Assembly: GCF_009371975.2 (NCBI RefSeq)
Contig: NZ_VIKT02000015.1
Location: forward strand, 1-64,000
Reading direction: 5' to 3'
Source of the DNA: Microcella pacifica
GTDB taxonomy: Bacteria > Actinomycetota > Actinomycetes > Actinomycetales > Microbacteriaceae
Length of the DNA stretch: 64,000 nucleotides
A model generated the notes under the pieces. The model saw only the letters and a list, made by a program, of their open reading frames with translations. It was not told the origin of the DNA and did not search any database. A program made the translations under genes and the position numbers. Of this stretch, positions 24,050-32,167 are shown piece by piece; position 1 is the first letter of the stretch, and each line of letters starts with the position of its first letter.

Positions 24050-24931
24050 ATGACCGACTCTGCACGGCTCGCCGCCGACACCGCCATGGGCGCCGTCACC
24101 CTCGACGTGGCCGACCTCGACGTGATGACGGCCTACTACCGCGACGCGGTCGGGTTGAGTGTGCTCACCTCCGACGGGCCGGTCGTGGTGCTCGGTCGTG
24201 CGGGCGGCTCGAGCGCAGCATCCGTACCGGTCGTCGTTCTGCGGCACAGCCCGACCCTGAAGCATGCCGGGCCGCGCGAGGCGGGACTGTTCCACACGGC
24301 GATCCTGTTCGAGACGCAGGCCGCCCTCGCCGCGGCGGTGTACACGGTCGCGACGGCGCATCCGCAACGGTTCACCGGCTCCGCCGACCACCTCGTCAGC
24401 CAGGCCTTCTACTACGACGACCCGGAGGGCAACGGCGTCGAACTGTACTGGGACCGTGACCGCACCGAGTGGTCGTGGGTGCACGGCACGGTCGAGATGG
24501 GCACGCTCTTCCTCGACCCGAACGCCTTCCTGCGCGAGCATCTGACCGAGGAGGCGCTCGCCGCGCACGGCTCGGCGCCGAGCGTCGTCGGCCACGTGCA
24601 CTTGAGCGTCGGCGATACGGCGACCGCACGCGAGTTCTACGTCGACCGCCTCGGCTTCGACCTGACGACTTCGTTCGGCGGGCAGGCGATCTTCGTGAGC
24701 GCGGGCGGCTACCACCACCACATGGCGATGAACGTGTGGCGCAGCGCCGGTGCCGGTCGCCGGATGCCCGCGCTCGGGCTCGGCCAGGTCGACATCGCCG
24801 TGCCGGACGCCGATGAGCTCGGCGCCACCGCCGAGCGGCTGCGGCACTACGGGCTCGACCCGCGCGACGACGGCCGCACGCTCGAGCTCGACGACCCGTG
24901 GGGCACGCGCATCCGCCTCGCCTCTGCGTAA
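24050..24931 (+). CDS. VOC-family extradiol dioxygenase, CatE (catechol 2,3-dioxygenase)-like
   Basis: A 293-residue protein with two vicinal-oxygen-chelate modules. Family blocks: VTLDVADLDVMTAYYRDAVGLSVL, the first metal His in GLFHTAILF, SADHLVSQAFYYDDPEGNGVELYWDR, then module 2 with GHVHLSVGDTATAREFYVDRLGFD, GGYHHHMAMNVW and LDDPWGTRIRL. The His/His/Glu ligands expected for Fe(II) or Mn(II) appear present. The substrate may be a catechol but this is inferred. ATG 24050 is chosen by homology; no clear ribosome site is visible. The gene stands alone between two copies of a palindromic repeat. Confidence 0.85.
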   Translation: MTDSARLAADTAMGAVTLDVADLDVMTAYYRDAVGLSVLTSDGPVVVLGRAGGSSAASVPVVVLRHSPTLKHAGPREAGLFHTAILFETQAALAAAVYTVATAHPQRFTGSADHLVSQAFYYDDPEGNGVELYWDRDRTEWSWVHGTVEMGTLFLDPNAFLREHLTEEALAAHGSAPSVVGHVHLSVGDTATAREFYVDRLGFDLTTSFGGQAIFVSAGGYHHHMAMNVWRSAGAGRRMPALGLGQVDIAVPDADELGATAERLRHYGLDPRDDGRTLELDDPWGTRIRLASA

Positions 24932-24945
24932 CCCGCACCCCCTGT

Positions 24946-25009
24946 GCCAGATCTGGCGCGAAAGGGCGTTCACGCTCGGGCTCGAGCGCCCATGTGCGCC
25001 AGATCTGGC
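24946..25009. repeat. Palindromic GCCAGATCTGGC element, copy 2
   Basis: GCCAGATCTGGCGC at 24946-24959 and GCCAGATCTGGC at 24998-25009 enclose an AAGGGCG-to-CTCGAGCGCCCAT core that closely matches copy 1 at 23920-23984, in the same orientation. It starts 14 bases after the CatE-like gene stop. It may serve as a bidirectional terminator or be a non-autonomous repeat. Confidence 0.75.
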
Positions 25010-25034
25010 ACAGGAGGGCGGGGGTTCGGGCGCC

Positions 25035-25040
25035 TAGACT
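25035..25040 (+). promoter_or_regulatory. TAGACT -10 box, leaderless SGNH-1 promoter
   Basis: TAGACT ends 7 bases before GTG 25048. The identical TAGACT plus 7-base arrangement precedes the second SGNH gene (25865-25870, GTG 25878). Confidence 0.6.
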
Positions 25041-25047
25041 CGCGGGC

Positions 25048-25836
25048 GTGAGCGAGTGGAGGCCCCCGCGGCGGCTGCGGCTGAGCCGCGCGATCGCCGC
25101 CGCGCAGGCGCCCGTGCTGCTCGGGCAGGGCCGCAGGCTGCGCCGCGAGACGCCGCGGCTGCCCGACGCTCCCCTGCCCTGGGAGGGCAGGGTCGACGGC
25201 CCCGGCGGGGAGGGTGGTGGCAGCGAGCGAGTGCTGCGCCTGCTGGTCATCGGCGACTCGACCGCGGCCGGCGTGGGCGTCGACCACGCCGCGCTGGGGC
25301 TCGGCGGTCGCCTGGCGGAAGCGCTCTCCGCCCGCACCGGGCGACCCGTGCAGTGGTGGGCGGCGGGCCGCAACGGGGCGACCGCGCGCGACCTCGTGCG
25401 GCAGTACCTCGCCCCGGCCCTCGAGCGGCCCTACGACCTCGTCTTCCTCACGGTCGGAGCCAACGACGCCCTCGCCCTGCGCTCGGCCCGCGCCTTCCGC
25501 CGAGACATCAGACGCATTCTCGCGCGCACCTTTGCCGCGCATCCCGACACCGCCCTGCTCATGTCATCGCTGCCCGCGTTCTTCCGGTTCCGGCTGCTGC
25601 CCGACCCGTTGCGCCGCAGCCTGTACCGGCACTCGCAGGCCCTCGAGCGGGAGGCCCGCGCCCTCGTCGACGCGCACCCCCGCGCCCACATGTCTCCCCC
25701 TCCACCGCCCTACACGGAGGGGTTCTTCGCAAGCGACGACTTTCACCCGAGCGCGATCGGGTACAAAGACTGGGCCGACTTCGCCGTCGACGACGCCGAG
25801 AGCATCGGGTTTCTGCGGCTGCTCGACGAGCACTGA
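25048..25836 (+). CDS. SGNH/GDSL hydrolase 1
   Basis: A 262-residue esterase-like protein. Block I is LRLLVIGDSTAAGVGVDH (nucleophile Ser), block II AAGRNGATARDL (Gly), block III LTVGANDALALRS (Asn) and block V SDDFHPSAIGYKDWADF (Asp-x-x-His). There is no signal peptide; a basic N-terminus (RPPRRLRLSRAI) precedes an amphipathic segment. It is a paralogue of the next gene. The substrate is unknown, with acyl or lipid esters typical for the family. Confidence 0.9.
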   Translation: MSEWRPPRRLRLSRAIAAAQAPVLLGQGRRLRRETPRLPDAPLPWEGRVDGPGGEGGGSERVLRLLVIGDSTAAGVGVDHAALGLGGRLAEALSARTGRPVQWWAAGRNGATARDLVRQYLAPALERPYDLVFLTVGANDALALRSARAFRRDIRRILARTFAAHPDTALLMSSLPAFFRFRLLPDPLRRSLYRHSQALEREARALVDAHPRAHMSPPPPPYTEGFFASDDFHPSAIGYKDWADFAVDDAESIGFLRLLDEH

Positions 25837-25877
25837 GCCCGCTCGCGTCCATTCCGCCCCGCCGTAGACTCGCGGTC

Positions 25878-26699
25878 GTGCCTCCGACCTCGCGCCCGCA
25901 GTCGCCCAGTCCGCAGCCGCTCGGCCCGCAGACTCCCCAGCCGCAGACTTCACGACCGCTGCGCGGCCGCCGACTGAGCCGGGCCATCGCCCTCGCGCTC
26001 GCCCCCGTGCTCGTGCCGCAGACGGTGAAGGTGCGGCGCACGGTGCCGAAACTGCCGGAGGCGCCGCGCCCGTGGGAGGGCGGCGGCGGCACCGATCCGC
26101 TGCAGCTGCTCGTGCTGGGCGATTCGATGGCGGTCGGCGTGGGCGTCGACGATGCCTCCGACGGGCTGGCCGGGCACCTCGCGGCGGGGCTCACGGTGCG
26201 GACAGGGCATCCGGTGCGATGGCGCGCCCGGGGGCGCAACGGGGCGACCGCGCGCGACGTCATCGACGACCACCTCGCCGAGGCGCTGAGCGAGCCAGCC
26301 GATCTCATCGTGCTGAGCATCGGCGCGAACGATGCGATGCAGGTGCGCTCCCATCGGGCCTTCCGGCGCGACGTGAAGCGCATCCTGCACGACATCTTCG
26401 CCGCGCACCCCGGGGCGATCGTGCTCATCGGGGCTCTGCCCGCGTTCCACCGCTTCGAGATTCTGCCCGAGCCGCTGCGCAGCACGCTCTCGCTGCACGC
26501 CCGCGCGCTCGACGTGGCCGCCCGGCGCGCGCTCGAGAGATTCCCGCGAGCGCATATGTCACCGGAGCTGCCCCCGTACAGCGAGGGATTCTTCGCCACC
26601 GACGACTTCCACCCGAGCGCGCAGGGGTACCGGGAGTGGGCAGAGTTCGCCCTCGACGACGCGTGGTCGCACGGCATCGCCCGCGTCCTGCCCTCGTGA
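25878..26699 (+). CDS. SGNH/GDSL hydrolase 2 (tandem paralogue)
   Basis: A 273-residue paralogue of the preceding gene. It has the same blocks: LQLLVLGDSMAVGVGVDD, ARGRNGATARDVI, LSIGANDAMQVRS and FFATDDFHPSAQGYREWAEF. The N-terminus is extended by about 25 Pro/Gln-rich residues (SRPQSPSPQPLGPQTPQPQ), the main difference from its twin. It has its own TAGACT box (25865-25870) 7 bases before GTG 25878, so it can be transcribed separately. The stop overlaps the next gene (GTGA). Confidence 0.9.
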   Translation: MPPTSRPQSPSPQPLGPQTPQPQTSRPLRGRRLSRAIALALAPVLVPQTVKVRRTVPKLPEAPRPWEGGGGTDPLQLLVLGDSMAVGVGVDDASDGLAGHLAAGLTVRTGHPVRWRARGRNGATARDVIDDHLAEALSEPADLIVLSIGANDAMQVRSHRAFRRDVKRILHDIFAAHPGAIVLIGALPAFHRFEILPEPLRSTLSLHARALDVAARRALERFPRAHMSPELPPYSEGFFATDDFHPSAQGYREWAEFALDDAWSHGIARVLPS

Positions 26700-27376
26700 C
26701 CCGTGCGCGCGGCGGCACCGCCGACGACCGCGCACGGCCCGAACGTCTCGCCGGTATCCCGGCCCTCGCGGCCGTCGTTGCGCGGCTACGCGACCAACAC
26801 CCGCCCGCCTCAGGTCGCCTGCTGGTGGGCCTGGCGGGTGCTCCCGGTGCGGGCAAATCGACGGTCGCCGCGGCGCTCGCCACCGCGCTCCCCGGCACCG
26901 CGGTGCTGCCGATGGACGGCTTCCACCTTCCGCAGTCCCGCTTGCGAGACCTCGGCCGCCGCGACCGCATGGGCGCACCCGACACGTTCGACGTGGCCGG
27001 CTTCACGACCCTGCTGGCGACCCTGCGTGATGTCGACAACTCAGGACGAACCGTGCTCGCCCCCGGCTTCGACCGAGAGAGCGAAGAGCCGGTGCCCGAC
27101 GCCGTGGCTCTGAGTCCTGAGTTGTCGACCGTCATCGTGGAGGGCAACTACCTGCTGCTCGACCACGGCGGCTGGGAGGCGGTCGCCCCGCTGCTGCATG
27201 CCGCCGTCGGCATCGTCGTCGACGACGCGGTGCGCCGCGATCGTCTCATCGCGCGCCACATCGCCTTCGGCAAGGATCCGGATGCTGCGCGCGCCTGGGC
27301 TCTCGGCCCCGACGAGCGCAACGCGGCCGCGATCGCGGCGACCCTCGAGCGAGCGGACTACCTGCTCAGCCCCTGA
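26696..27376 (+). CDS. Nucleoside/nucleotide kinase family protein (P-loop)
   Basis: A 226-residue P-loop kinase resembling uridine kinase/FrcK-type proteins. Walker A is GLAGAPGAGKSTVAAALA (about residues 43-60). The substrate segment is LPMDGFHLPQSRLRDLGRRDRMGAPDTFDVAGF. The family block APGFDRESEEPVPDA and the strand VIVEGNYLLLD (Walker B-like) follow. GTG 26696 overlaps the upstream stop. Two segments, DVDNSGR and SPELSTV, are encoded by the arms of a perfect 16-bp inverted repeat (27032-27047 and 27114-27129). The conserved core between them is intact, so the enzyme is probably functional. Confidence 0.85.
   Translation: MTRARGGTADDRARPERLAGIPALAAVVARLRDQHPPASGRLLVGLAGAPGAGKSTVAAALATALPGTAVLPMDGFHLPQSRLRDLGRRDRMGAPDTFDVAGFTTLLATLRDVDNSGRTVLAPGFDRESEEPVPDAVALSPELSTVIVEGNYLLLDHGGWEAVAPLLHAAVGIVVDDAVRRDRLIARHIAFGKDPDAARAWALGPDERNAAAIAATLERADYLLSP
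27032..27129. repeat. Perfect 16-bp inverted repeat inside the kinase gene
   Basis: GTCGACAACTCAGGAC (27032-27047) and GTCCTGAGTTGTCGAC (27114-27129) are exact reverse complements separated by 66 bases, all within a coding frame. The arm core ACAACTCAGGA also forms the arms of the intergenic palindrome at 46128-46237. Chance formation at this spacing is very unlikely. Confidence 0.85.
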
Positions 27377-27397
27377 CGGGGCACAGAGCCGCCCGCC

Positions 27398-28573
27398 CTA
27401 CGAGTCGGCCGTGCCGATACCGTCGCCCGCGGCGAGCGCCGACGCCGCGTCGTCCTCGTCCGCGTGCTCGACGCCGTCGACGAGCGCCCGCCGCGACTCG
27501 GCGCGCTCGATGCTCTGGTTGCGCGAGGTCACGCGGCTGCGGGGCAGGATCTCGGGCTGCTGGTCGTGCACCCACTGCACGAGCTTCTCGCGCACGAGGC
27601 AGCGCAGGTCCCACAGGGTGCCCGCGTCGGCGGCGCTCACGAGGGCGCGAATCTGCACGAACCCGCCCGTCGCGTCGGTGACGATGACGCCCGAGGAGCG
27701 GCCGTCCCACATCTCGGTCTCCTCGAGGATGCGGTCGAGCTCGTGCCGCACGGCAGCGGGGCTGACCGTCCAGTCGACGTCGAGGTAGACGGTGCCGAGC
27801 AGTTCGGAGCTCGCGCGCGTCCAGTTCTGGAACGGCGTCGTCGTGAAGTACGTGGAGGGCAGCACGAGTCGACGCTGATCCCACGTGTTGACGACGACGT
27901 AGGTGAGGGTGATCTCCTCGACGCGGCCGTACTCGCCCTCGGCGATGACGACGTCATCGATGCGCAGGGCGTCGCTGAAGGCGAGTTGCATGCCCGCGAA
28001 GAGGTTCGCGAGGCTCGACTGGGCGGCGAGACCTGCGACGACGCTCACGAGGCCGGCGGAGGCGAGGAGGCTCGCTCCGGCGGCCTGAGCCCCGGGGAAG
28101 GTGAGCAGGATCGCGGCGACGGCGAGGATGACGATGAGGGCGGCCGCGAGACGGCGCAGGATGGTGATTTGCGTCTGCGCTCGACGCGCCACGCGGTTGT
28201 CGGGCCCGGTCACCGCGCTCGCGTCGTACCGCAGAAGGATCCGGTCGAAGAGCAGACGGACGACGGCAGAAATGAACCACGCGCCGGCGGCGATGGTCAC
28301 GATGACGAAGACGCGTGTGTAGACGTCGAGCCAGTACTCCTCGGGCAACGCGACGGCGAGCGCAATCCACACGGCGAGGATGAGCAGCAGGATCCGGAAC
28401 CGCCGCCGAGACGGTCCGAACGTCGCGTACACGCCCACCCACCGTCGCGCGACGAGCCGCACGATGAGGGAGATGACGGCGACGACGAGCACGACCGCGA
28501 CGAGGGCGATGAGCAGCGCGATGCCGACGTCGGCGAGCAGGGGCCAGTGGATGTCGAGCGACCAATTGGGCAC
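27398..28573 (-). CDS. MscS-family mechanosensitive ion channel
   Basis: A 391-residue membrane channel. Four or so helices occupy residues about 10-175 ([23 protein letters not shown] and [17 protein letters not shown] among them). The pore helix and MscS beta domain follow: [69 protein letters not shown]. The C-terminus is acidic (ADEDDAASA). GTG 28573 has GGAG about 6 bases upstream. It is convergent with the kinase gene and divergent from purS. It likely relieves hypo-osmotic stress. Confidence 0.92.
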   Translation of the reverse strand: MPNWSLDIHWPLLADVGIALLIALVAVVLVVAVISLIVRLVARRWVGVYATFGPSRRRFRILLLILAVWIALAVALPEEYWLDVYTRVFVIVTIAAGAWFISAVVRLLFDRILLRYDASAVTGPDNRVARRAQTQITILRRLAAALIVILAVAAILLTFPGAQAAGASLLASAGLVSVVAGLAAQSSLANLFAGMQLAFSDALRIDDVVIAEGEYGRVEEITLTYVVVNTWDQRRLVLPSTYFTTTPFQNWTRASSELLGTVYLDVDWTVSPAAVRHELDRILEETEMWDGRSSGVIVTDATGGFVQIRALVSAADAGTLWDLRCLVREKLVQWVHDQQPEILPRSRVTSRNQSIERAESRRALVDGVEHADEDDAASALAAGDGIGTADS

Positions 28574-28692
28574 AGCGTCTCCTTGTTCTCGAGCGGTTCC
28601 CGCTCGGACGGTCGGGGGTGGTCGTGCCCTCCAGCGTAACCACGCCGGTAGACTCGGTCTCGACCCCACCCGCCTCATGCAGGGAGCCTTCT

Positions 28693-28962
28693 GTGCCCAC
28701 GATCGTCGTCGAGGTCATGCCCAAGCCCGAGCTGCTCGACCCGGCGGGCAAGGCTGTCGCAGGCGCCCTGCACCGCCTCGGCCACGACCACGTGACGGAT
28801 GTGCGCATCGGCAAGCGCTTCGAACTCTCGGTCGACACTGTCGACGACGAGCTGCTGAAGAGCATCGAGAAGGTCGCCGCCGACATGCTGTCGAACTCGG
28901 TGATCGAGACGGTGCTGTCGGTCGAGGTCCTCGACGAGAGCCCTGCAGGAGAGACGCACTGA
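28693..28962 (+). CDS. purS: FGAM synthase subunit PurS
   Basis: An 89-residue small subunit that bridges PurQ and PurL in the three-part FGAM synthase. Pattern: [41 protein letters not shown], and CADM-type helix [18 protein letters not shown] 28693 has GGGAG 6 bases upstream. A TAGACT box at 28649-28654 gives a leader of about 35 bases. It is coupled to purQ by TGATG. Confidence 0.96.
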   Translation: MPTIVVEVMPKPELLDPAGKAVAGALHRLGHDHVTDVRIGKRFELSVDTVDDELLKSIEKVAADMLSNSVIETVLSVEVLDESPAGETH

Positions 28963-29660
28963 TGCGCGTCGGGGTCATCACCTTCCCCGGCTCTCTCGAC
29001 GACCGCGATGCGATGCGCGCGATCCGTCTCGCGGGCGCCGAGCCCGTGGCACTCTGGCACGGCACGCACGACCTCATGGGCGTCGACGCAATCGTCTTGC
29101 CGGGCGGCTTCAGCTACGGCGACTACTTGCGGTGCGGCGCGATCGCGGCGAACTCGCCGATCATGGCGGAGGTCATCGATGCGGCGAACAGCGGGATGCC
29201 CGTGCTGGGCATCTGCAACGGCTTCCAGATCCTCGTGGAGACCCATCTGCTGCCGGGCGGCCTCGTGCGCAACGATCATGGCGACTTCATCCGCCGCGAT
29301 CAGCGACTGCGCGTCGAGAGCACCGACTCGGCGTGGACGAGCGGTTTCGAGCCGGGCCAGGAGATCACGATCCCGCTCAAGAATGGCGAGGGCGGTTTCA
29401 TCGCCGACGAGGAGACGCTCGACCGCCTCGAGGGCGAGGGTCTCATCGCCTTCCGCTACCTCGACGTGAACCCGAACGGATCGCTGCGCGACATCGCGGG
29501 TCTGCGCAACGAGCGCGGCAACGTCGTCGGCCTCATGCCGCATCCGGAACACGCCGTCGAGCCGGGCTTCGGGCCCGACACCCCCGCGGCGATGCGCTCG
29601 GGCATCGACGGCCTGACGTTCTTCACGAGCATCCTCACCGCCACCCTCGCCAGCGCCTGA
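28962..29660 (+). CDS. purQ: FGAM synthase glutaminase subunit PurQ
   Basis: A 232-residue class I glutamine amidotransferase supplying ammonia to PurL. It starts [18 protein letters not shown]. The catalytic Cys is in [20 protein letters not shown], and His/Glu in [11 protein letters not shown]. The PurQ-specific [23 protein letters not shown] is present. Start and purS stop overlap (TGATG). It is followed directly by a 20-bp-arm palindrome that may act as terminator. Confidence 0.97.
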   Translation: MRVGVITFPGSLDDRDAMRAIRLAGAEPVALWHGTHDLMGVDAIVLPGGFSYGDYLRCGAIAANSPIMAEVIDAANSGMPVLGICNGFQILVETHLLPGGLVRNDHGDFIRRDQRLRVESTDSAWTSGFEPGQEITIPLKNGEGGFIADEETLDRLEGEGLIAFRYLDVNPNGSLRDIAGLRNERGNVVGLMPHPEHAVEPGFGPDTPAAMRSGIDGLTFFTSILTATLASA

Positions 29661-29673
29661 CGCGCCCGCGCGC

Positions 29674-29738
29674 CTTCCACAACTTCGGAGTGGTGCCCGC
29701 GCGCCTCGCAGGGTCCTTCCACTCCGAAGTTGTGGAAG
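29674..29738. repeat. 20-bp perfect inverted repeat after purQ
   Basis: CTTCCACAACTTCGGAGTGG (29674-29693) and its exact reverse complement (29719-29738) flank a 25-base loop. The stem is far longer than needed for termination, and no T-run follows. It shares the CCACAACT arm start with the element at 46128. Confidence 0.85.
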
Positions 29739-29770
29739 CCCCCGCAGCGCGAACCCGGCGACACGCGCTC

Positions 29771-29799
29771 TTGCGTCAGTACCGACCAGTCGGTATGTT
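29771..29799 (+). promoter_or_regulatory. TetR-type operator within a sigma-70 promoter
   Basis: TTGCGT (29771-29776) and TATGTT (29794-29799) are a -35/-10 pair with 17-base spacing. The perfect palindrome TACCGACCAGTCGGTA (29780-29795) fills the spacer, and resembles the classic TACCGACNNGTCGGTA site of TetR/AcrR repressors. The predicted transcription start coincides with ATG 29807, giving a leaderless mRNA. The third gene of the operon encodes a TetR regulator. Confidence 0.8.
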
Positions 29800-29806
29800 C
29801 TGCATC

Positions 29807-30409
29807 ATGAGTTCTGTCCCCGTCCCCTCGGCCCTCCACGAGGTGCTCGGCGAGCAGCAGTCCCGCCTCGCGCTCGTCCTCGTCGCAGTCGCGGCTGTCA
29901 TGCCCGTTCTCGCCGTCTCACCCGCGCTCGCCGACGTGGCCGTGTGGCGCGGCATCCTCGCCGCCCTCCTGGTCGCCGACATCGGTGCGGGCGCGATCGC
30001 GAACCTCACGCGCGGCACGACCGACTTCTACGCGGCGCGACCGCGCCTGCGCTGGGTATTCATCACCGTGCACGTGCACCTGCCCCTCGTCGCGCTCCTG
30101 CTCGACTTGGCCCTCACGCCGGCCCTGGTCGCCTGGGCGGCGACAATCGTCGCCGCGACGGTCGTGAACCTGCTCGTTCGCCACCCTGAGCAGCGTGTCG
30201 TGGCGGGACTCCTGCTCGCGGTGATCCTGTGCGGCCTTCCCCTGCTGCCCGACCAGAGCCCGACCCTTCTCATCGTCAGCGCACTCTTCGCCACAAAGGT
30301 CGCGTACGCGTTCGCCGTCGACCAGCGTGCTGAGGCGCGCAACCACGAGCTGAGTCACACACTCCCGCACGACACGACCGCTCCGCCGCAGACGGGGGCT
30401 CCGGCATGA
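29807..30409 (+). CDS. Multi-pass membrane protein of a TetR-controlled operon
   Basis: A 200-residue hydrophobic protein with about six membrane segments: LALVLVAVAAVMPVLAV, VWRGILAALLVADIGAGAIANLTRGTTDFY, VFITVHVHLPLVALLLDLAL, LVAWAATIVAATVVNLLV, VVAGLLLAVILCGLPLL and LLIVSALFATKVAYAFAV. Conserved-looking polar residues are His in FITVHVHLP and Arg/Thr in LTRGTTDFY. I do not recognise a named family. It is first gene of the operon with GNAT and TetR, linked by ATGA overlaps, so it may be induced by the TetR ligand. Confidence 0.75.
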   Translation: MSSVPVPSALHEVLGEQQSRLALVLVAVAAVMPVLAVSPALADVAVWRGILAALLVADIGAGAIANLTRGTTDFYAARPRLRWVFITVHVHLPLVALLLDLALTPALVAWAATIVAATVVNLLVRHPEQRVVAGLLLAVILCGLPLLPDQSPTLLIVSALFATKVAYAFAVDQRAEARNHELSHTLPHDTTAPPQTGAPA

Positions 30410-31050
30410 CCGCGACCGCAGTGACGATCCGGCCAGCAGCCGCGCACGAGCACGAGCCGGCGGCGCGCCTGCTCGCCGACGCCTTCGCCCACGACCCACT
30501 CGTCCGTGCGGCCACGGCCCGAGCATCCGCACCAAACGCCGCGCGTGCCGCGATCTTCCGCACGAGCCTGAGCACCACGCTCGACCAGGGCGGCACCGTG
30601 CTCGTCGCCGTCGACGAGGGCACCCTGCTCGGCGCGGCCATCATCCTCGACCCCTCTCGTGGCCGACTGCGCACCCTCGCCGGTCGCGTGCGGGCGGGCG
30701 GCAGATTTCTGAGAATGCTCCCGCTCCTGGGCAGGCGCGGCCTCACCCTCCTCAACGACGCCGATCGGGCCTCCCGCCGCCACGCCCCGGGCGACCCGCA
30801 CCACGTGCTCACCGCCGTCGGGGTCACCGCGGCCGCGCGGGGCCGCGGCATCGGCCGGTCCCTCGTCGAGGCGACCGTCGATCGAGCGCGCGAGCAGGGC
30901 AACTCCTGGGGCGTGCGCCTCGAGACCGAGAACAGCGAGAATGTCGACCACTACCGTCGGTGGGGTTTCGACCTCGCCGCGAGTGTGGCGGTGCGCCCCG
31001 TGACCGTGCATGTCATGGTGCACCCGGTGAGAGAGGCGGGCTCCGCATGA
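30406..31050 (+). CDS. GNAT family N-acetyltransferase
   Basis: A 214-residue acetyltransferase. The acetyl-CoA motif is LTAVGVTAAARGRGIGRSLVEATVDRAREQG (R-G-x-G-I-G), followed by LETENSENVDHYRRWGFDL. The long central insert (RTLAGRVRAGGRFLRMLPLLGRRG) is typical of the PuuA/PA4794-like GNAT subgroup. It overlaps both neighbours by ATGA, so it is translated with the membrane protein and TetR. It may modify a toxic amine sensed by the TetR protein (inference). Confidence 0.85.
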   Translation: MTATAVTIRPAAAHEHEPAARLLADAFAHDPLVRAATARASAPNAARAAIFRTSLSTTLDQGGTVLVAVDEGTLLGAAIILDPSRGRLRTLAGRVRAGGRFLRMLPLLGRRGLTLLNDADRASRRHAPGDPHHVLTAVGVTAAARGRGIGRSLVEATVDRAREQGNSWGVRLETENSENVDHYRRWGFDLAASVAVRPVTVHVMVHPVREAGSA

Positions 31051-31604
31051 CGACGCGTGCACGTGATGAGATCGTCGAGGCCGCCTTCCGGCTCTTCCTC
31101 GAGCGCGGCTACGAGGCGACGAGCCTCGCGCGCATCCTCGACACCGTCCCCTACTCGAAGGGTGCCGTTTACCACCACTTCGCGAGCAAGGAGGCCCTGC
31201 TCGAGGCCGTCATCGAGCGGTTCTTCACGTCGCTGCTCGACCCCACCGACGCCCCCCGACCGACCGAGCCCGTCGCTCTCGCCCACCGCATGGTCGACGA
31301 CTACGTCGACGCGATCGACGCCGTCGCCCCCTACGCCTCCCCGACCGCGTACTACGCCTTCCTCACCTCCGTCGCGCCCCGGGCGAGCGAGGCGATCGGG
31401 GCAGCGCACACGGCGAGCGCAGCCGAGCTCGCCGGCGCCCTCGAACCCCTCACCGGCTCGAAGGGCGCAGCACGCGACCTCGCGCACGACCTCATCGCCC
31501 TCGTCGAGGGCACCGGCCTGCTGGCCGCGCTGCGGGGCGTGCATCCCGACCGCGCCGCGCTTCACGCCGCCCTCAACCGCGCGCTCCCACCGACTTCTGG
31601 GTGA
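31047..31604 (+). CDS. TetR family repressor (autoregulatory)
   Basis: A 185-residue regulator. The N-terminal helix-turn-helix is RARDEIVEAAFRLFLERGYEATSLARILDTVPYSKGAVYHHFASKEALLEAVIERFF (residues 4-60). The C-terminal helices form the ligand pocket. It is the third gene of the operon whose promoter contains TACCGACCAGTCGGTA, making it the obvious binder of that site. ATG 31047 lies in an ATGA overlap. Confidence 0.9.
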   Translation: MTTRARDEIVEAAFRLFLERGYEATSLARILDTVPYSKGAVYHHFASKEALLEAVIERFFTSLLDPTDAPRPTEPVALAHRMVDDYVDAIDAVAPYASPTAYYAFLTSVAPRASEAIGAAHTASAAELAGALEPLTGSKGAARDLAHDLIALVEGTGLLAALRGVHPDRAALHAALNRALPPTSG

Positions 31605-32167
31605 ATCGTGATGTGCTGGACCCCATGACGACTACCCCGCACGGCGACGCCCCCAGCGTCGCCGCCCCCCGCGCAACACAGCACCCCTCTGGCCCGGCCC
31701 CGACCGGCCTCACCCCGAAGAAGCTGTACCGCATCGTCGCGATCGCCGAGGCGATCACGTGGACCCTCCTCATCACGGGCCTCATCCTCCGTGCCACCAG
31801 CGACCTCGCGATCGCGGTGACGATCGGCGGCAGCATCCACGGTTTCGTGTTCCTCGCCTACGGCGCGACGGCGATCCTCACCGCCATCAACCAGCGCTGG
31901 AGCGTCGGCCTCGGCCTGCTCGCCGTCATCACGGCGGTCATCCCCTACGCGACGATCCCCTTCGACATCTGGGCGCACCGCACCGGCAGGCTCGAGGGCG
32001 CGTGGCGCCGCGAGGCGACGGACGACCCGCGCGACGCGCGCTGGTTCGATCGACTGGTGCGCTGGATGCTCAACCACCCGTATCTGCTGGCGGCACTCAT
32101 CCTGCTCGCCGTCGTGGTGCTCTTCACGGTGCTGCTGATCCTCGGCCCGCCCGTGCCCAAGGCCTAG
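31601..32167 (+). CDS. DUF3817 domain membrane protein
   Basis: A protein of up to 188 residues. After a Pro/Ala-rich N-terminus the DUF3817 core appears: KLYRIVAIAEAITWTLLITGLILRATSDL, GGSIHGFVFLAYGATAIL, WSVGLGLLAVITAVIPYATIPFDIWA. A last helix (YLLAALILLAVVVLFTVLLIL) follows. GTG 31601 overlaps the TetR stop (GTGA); ATG 31625 is an equally possible start. The function of DUF3817 is unknown. It is probably the last gene of the TetR operon. Confidence 0.85.
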   Translation: MNRDVLDPMTTTPHGDAPSVAAPRATQHPSGPAPTGLTPKKLYRIVAIAEAITWTLLITGLILRATSDLAIAVTIGGSIHGFVFLAYGATAILTAINQRWSVGLGLLAVITAVIPYATIPFDIWAHRTGRLEGAWRREATDDPRDARWFDRLVRWMLNHPYLLAALILLAVVVLFTVLLILGPPVPKA

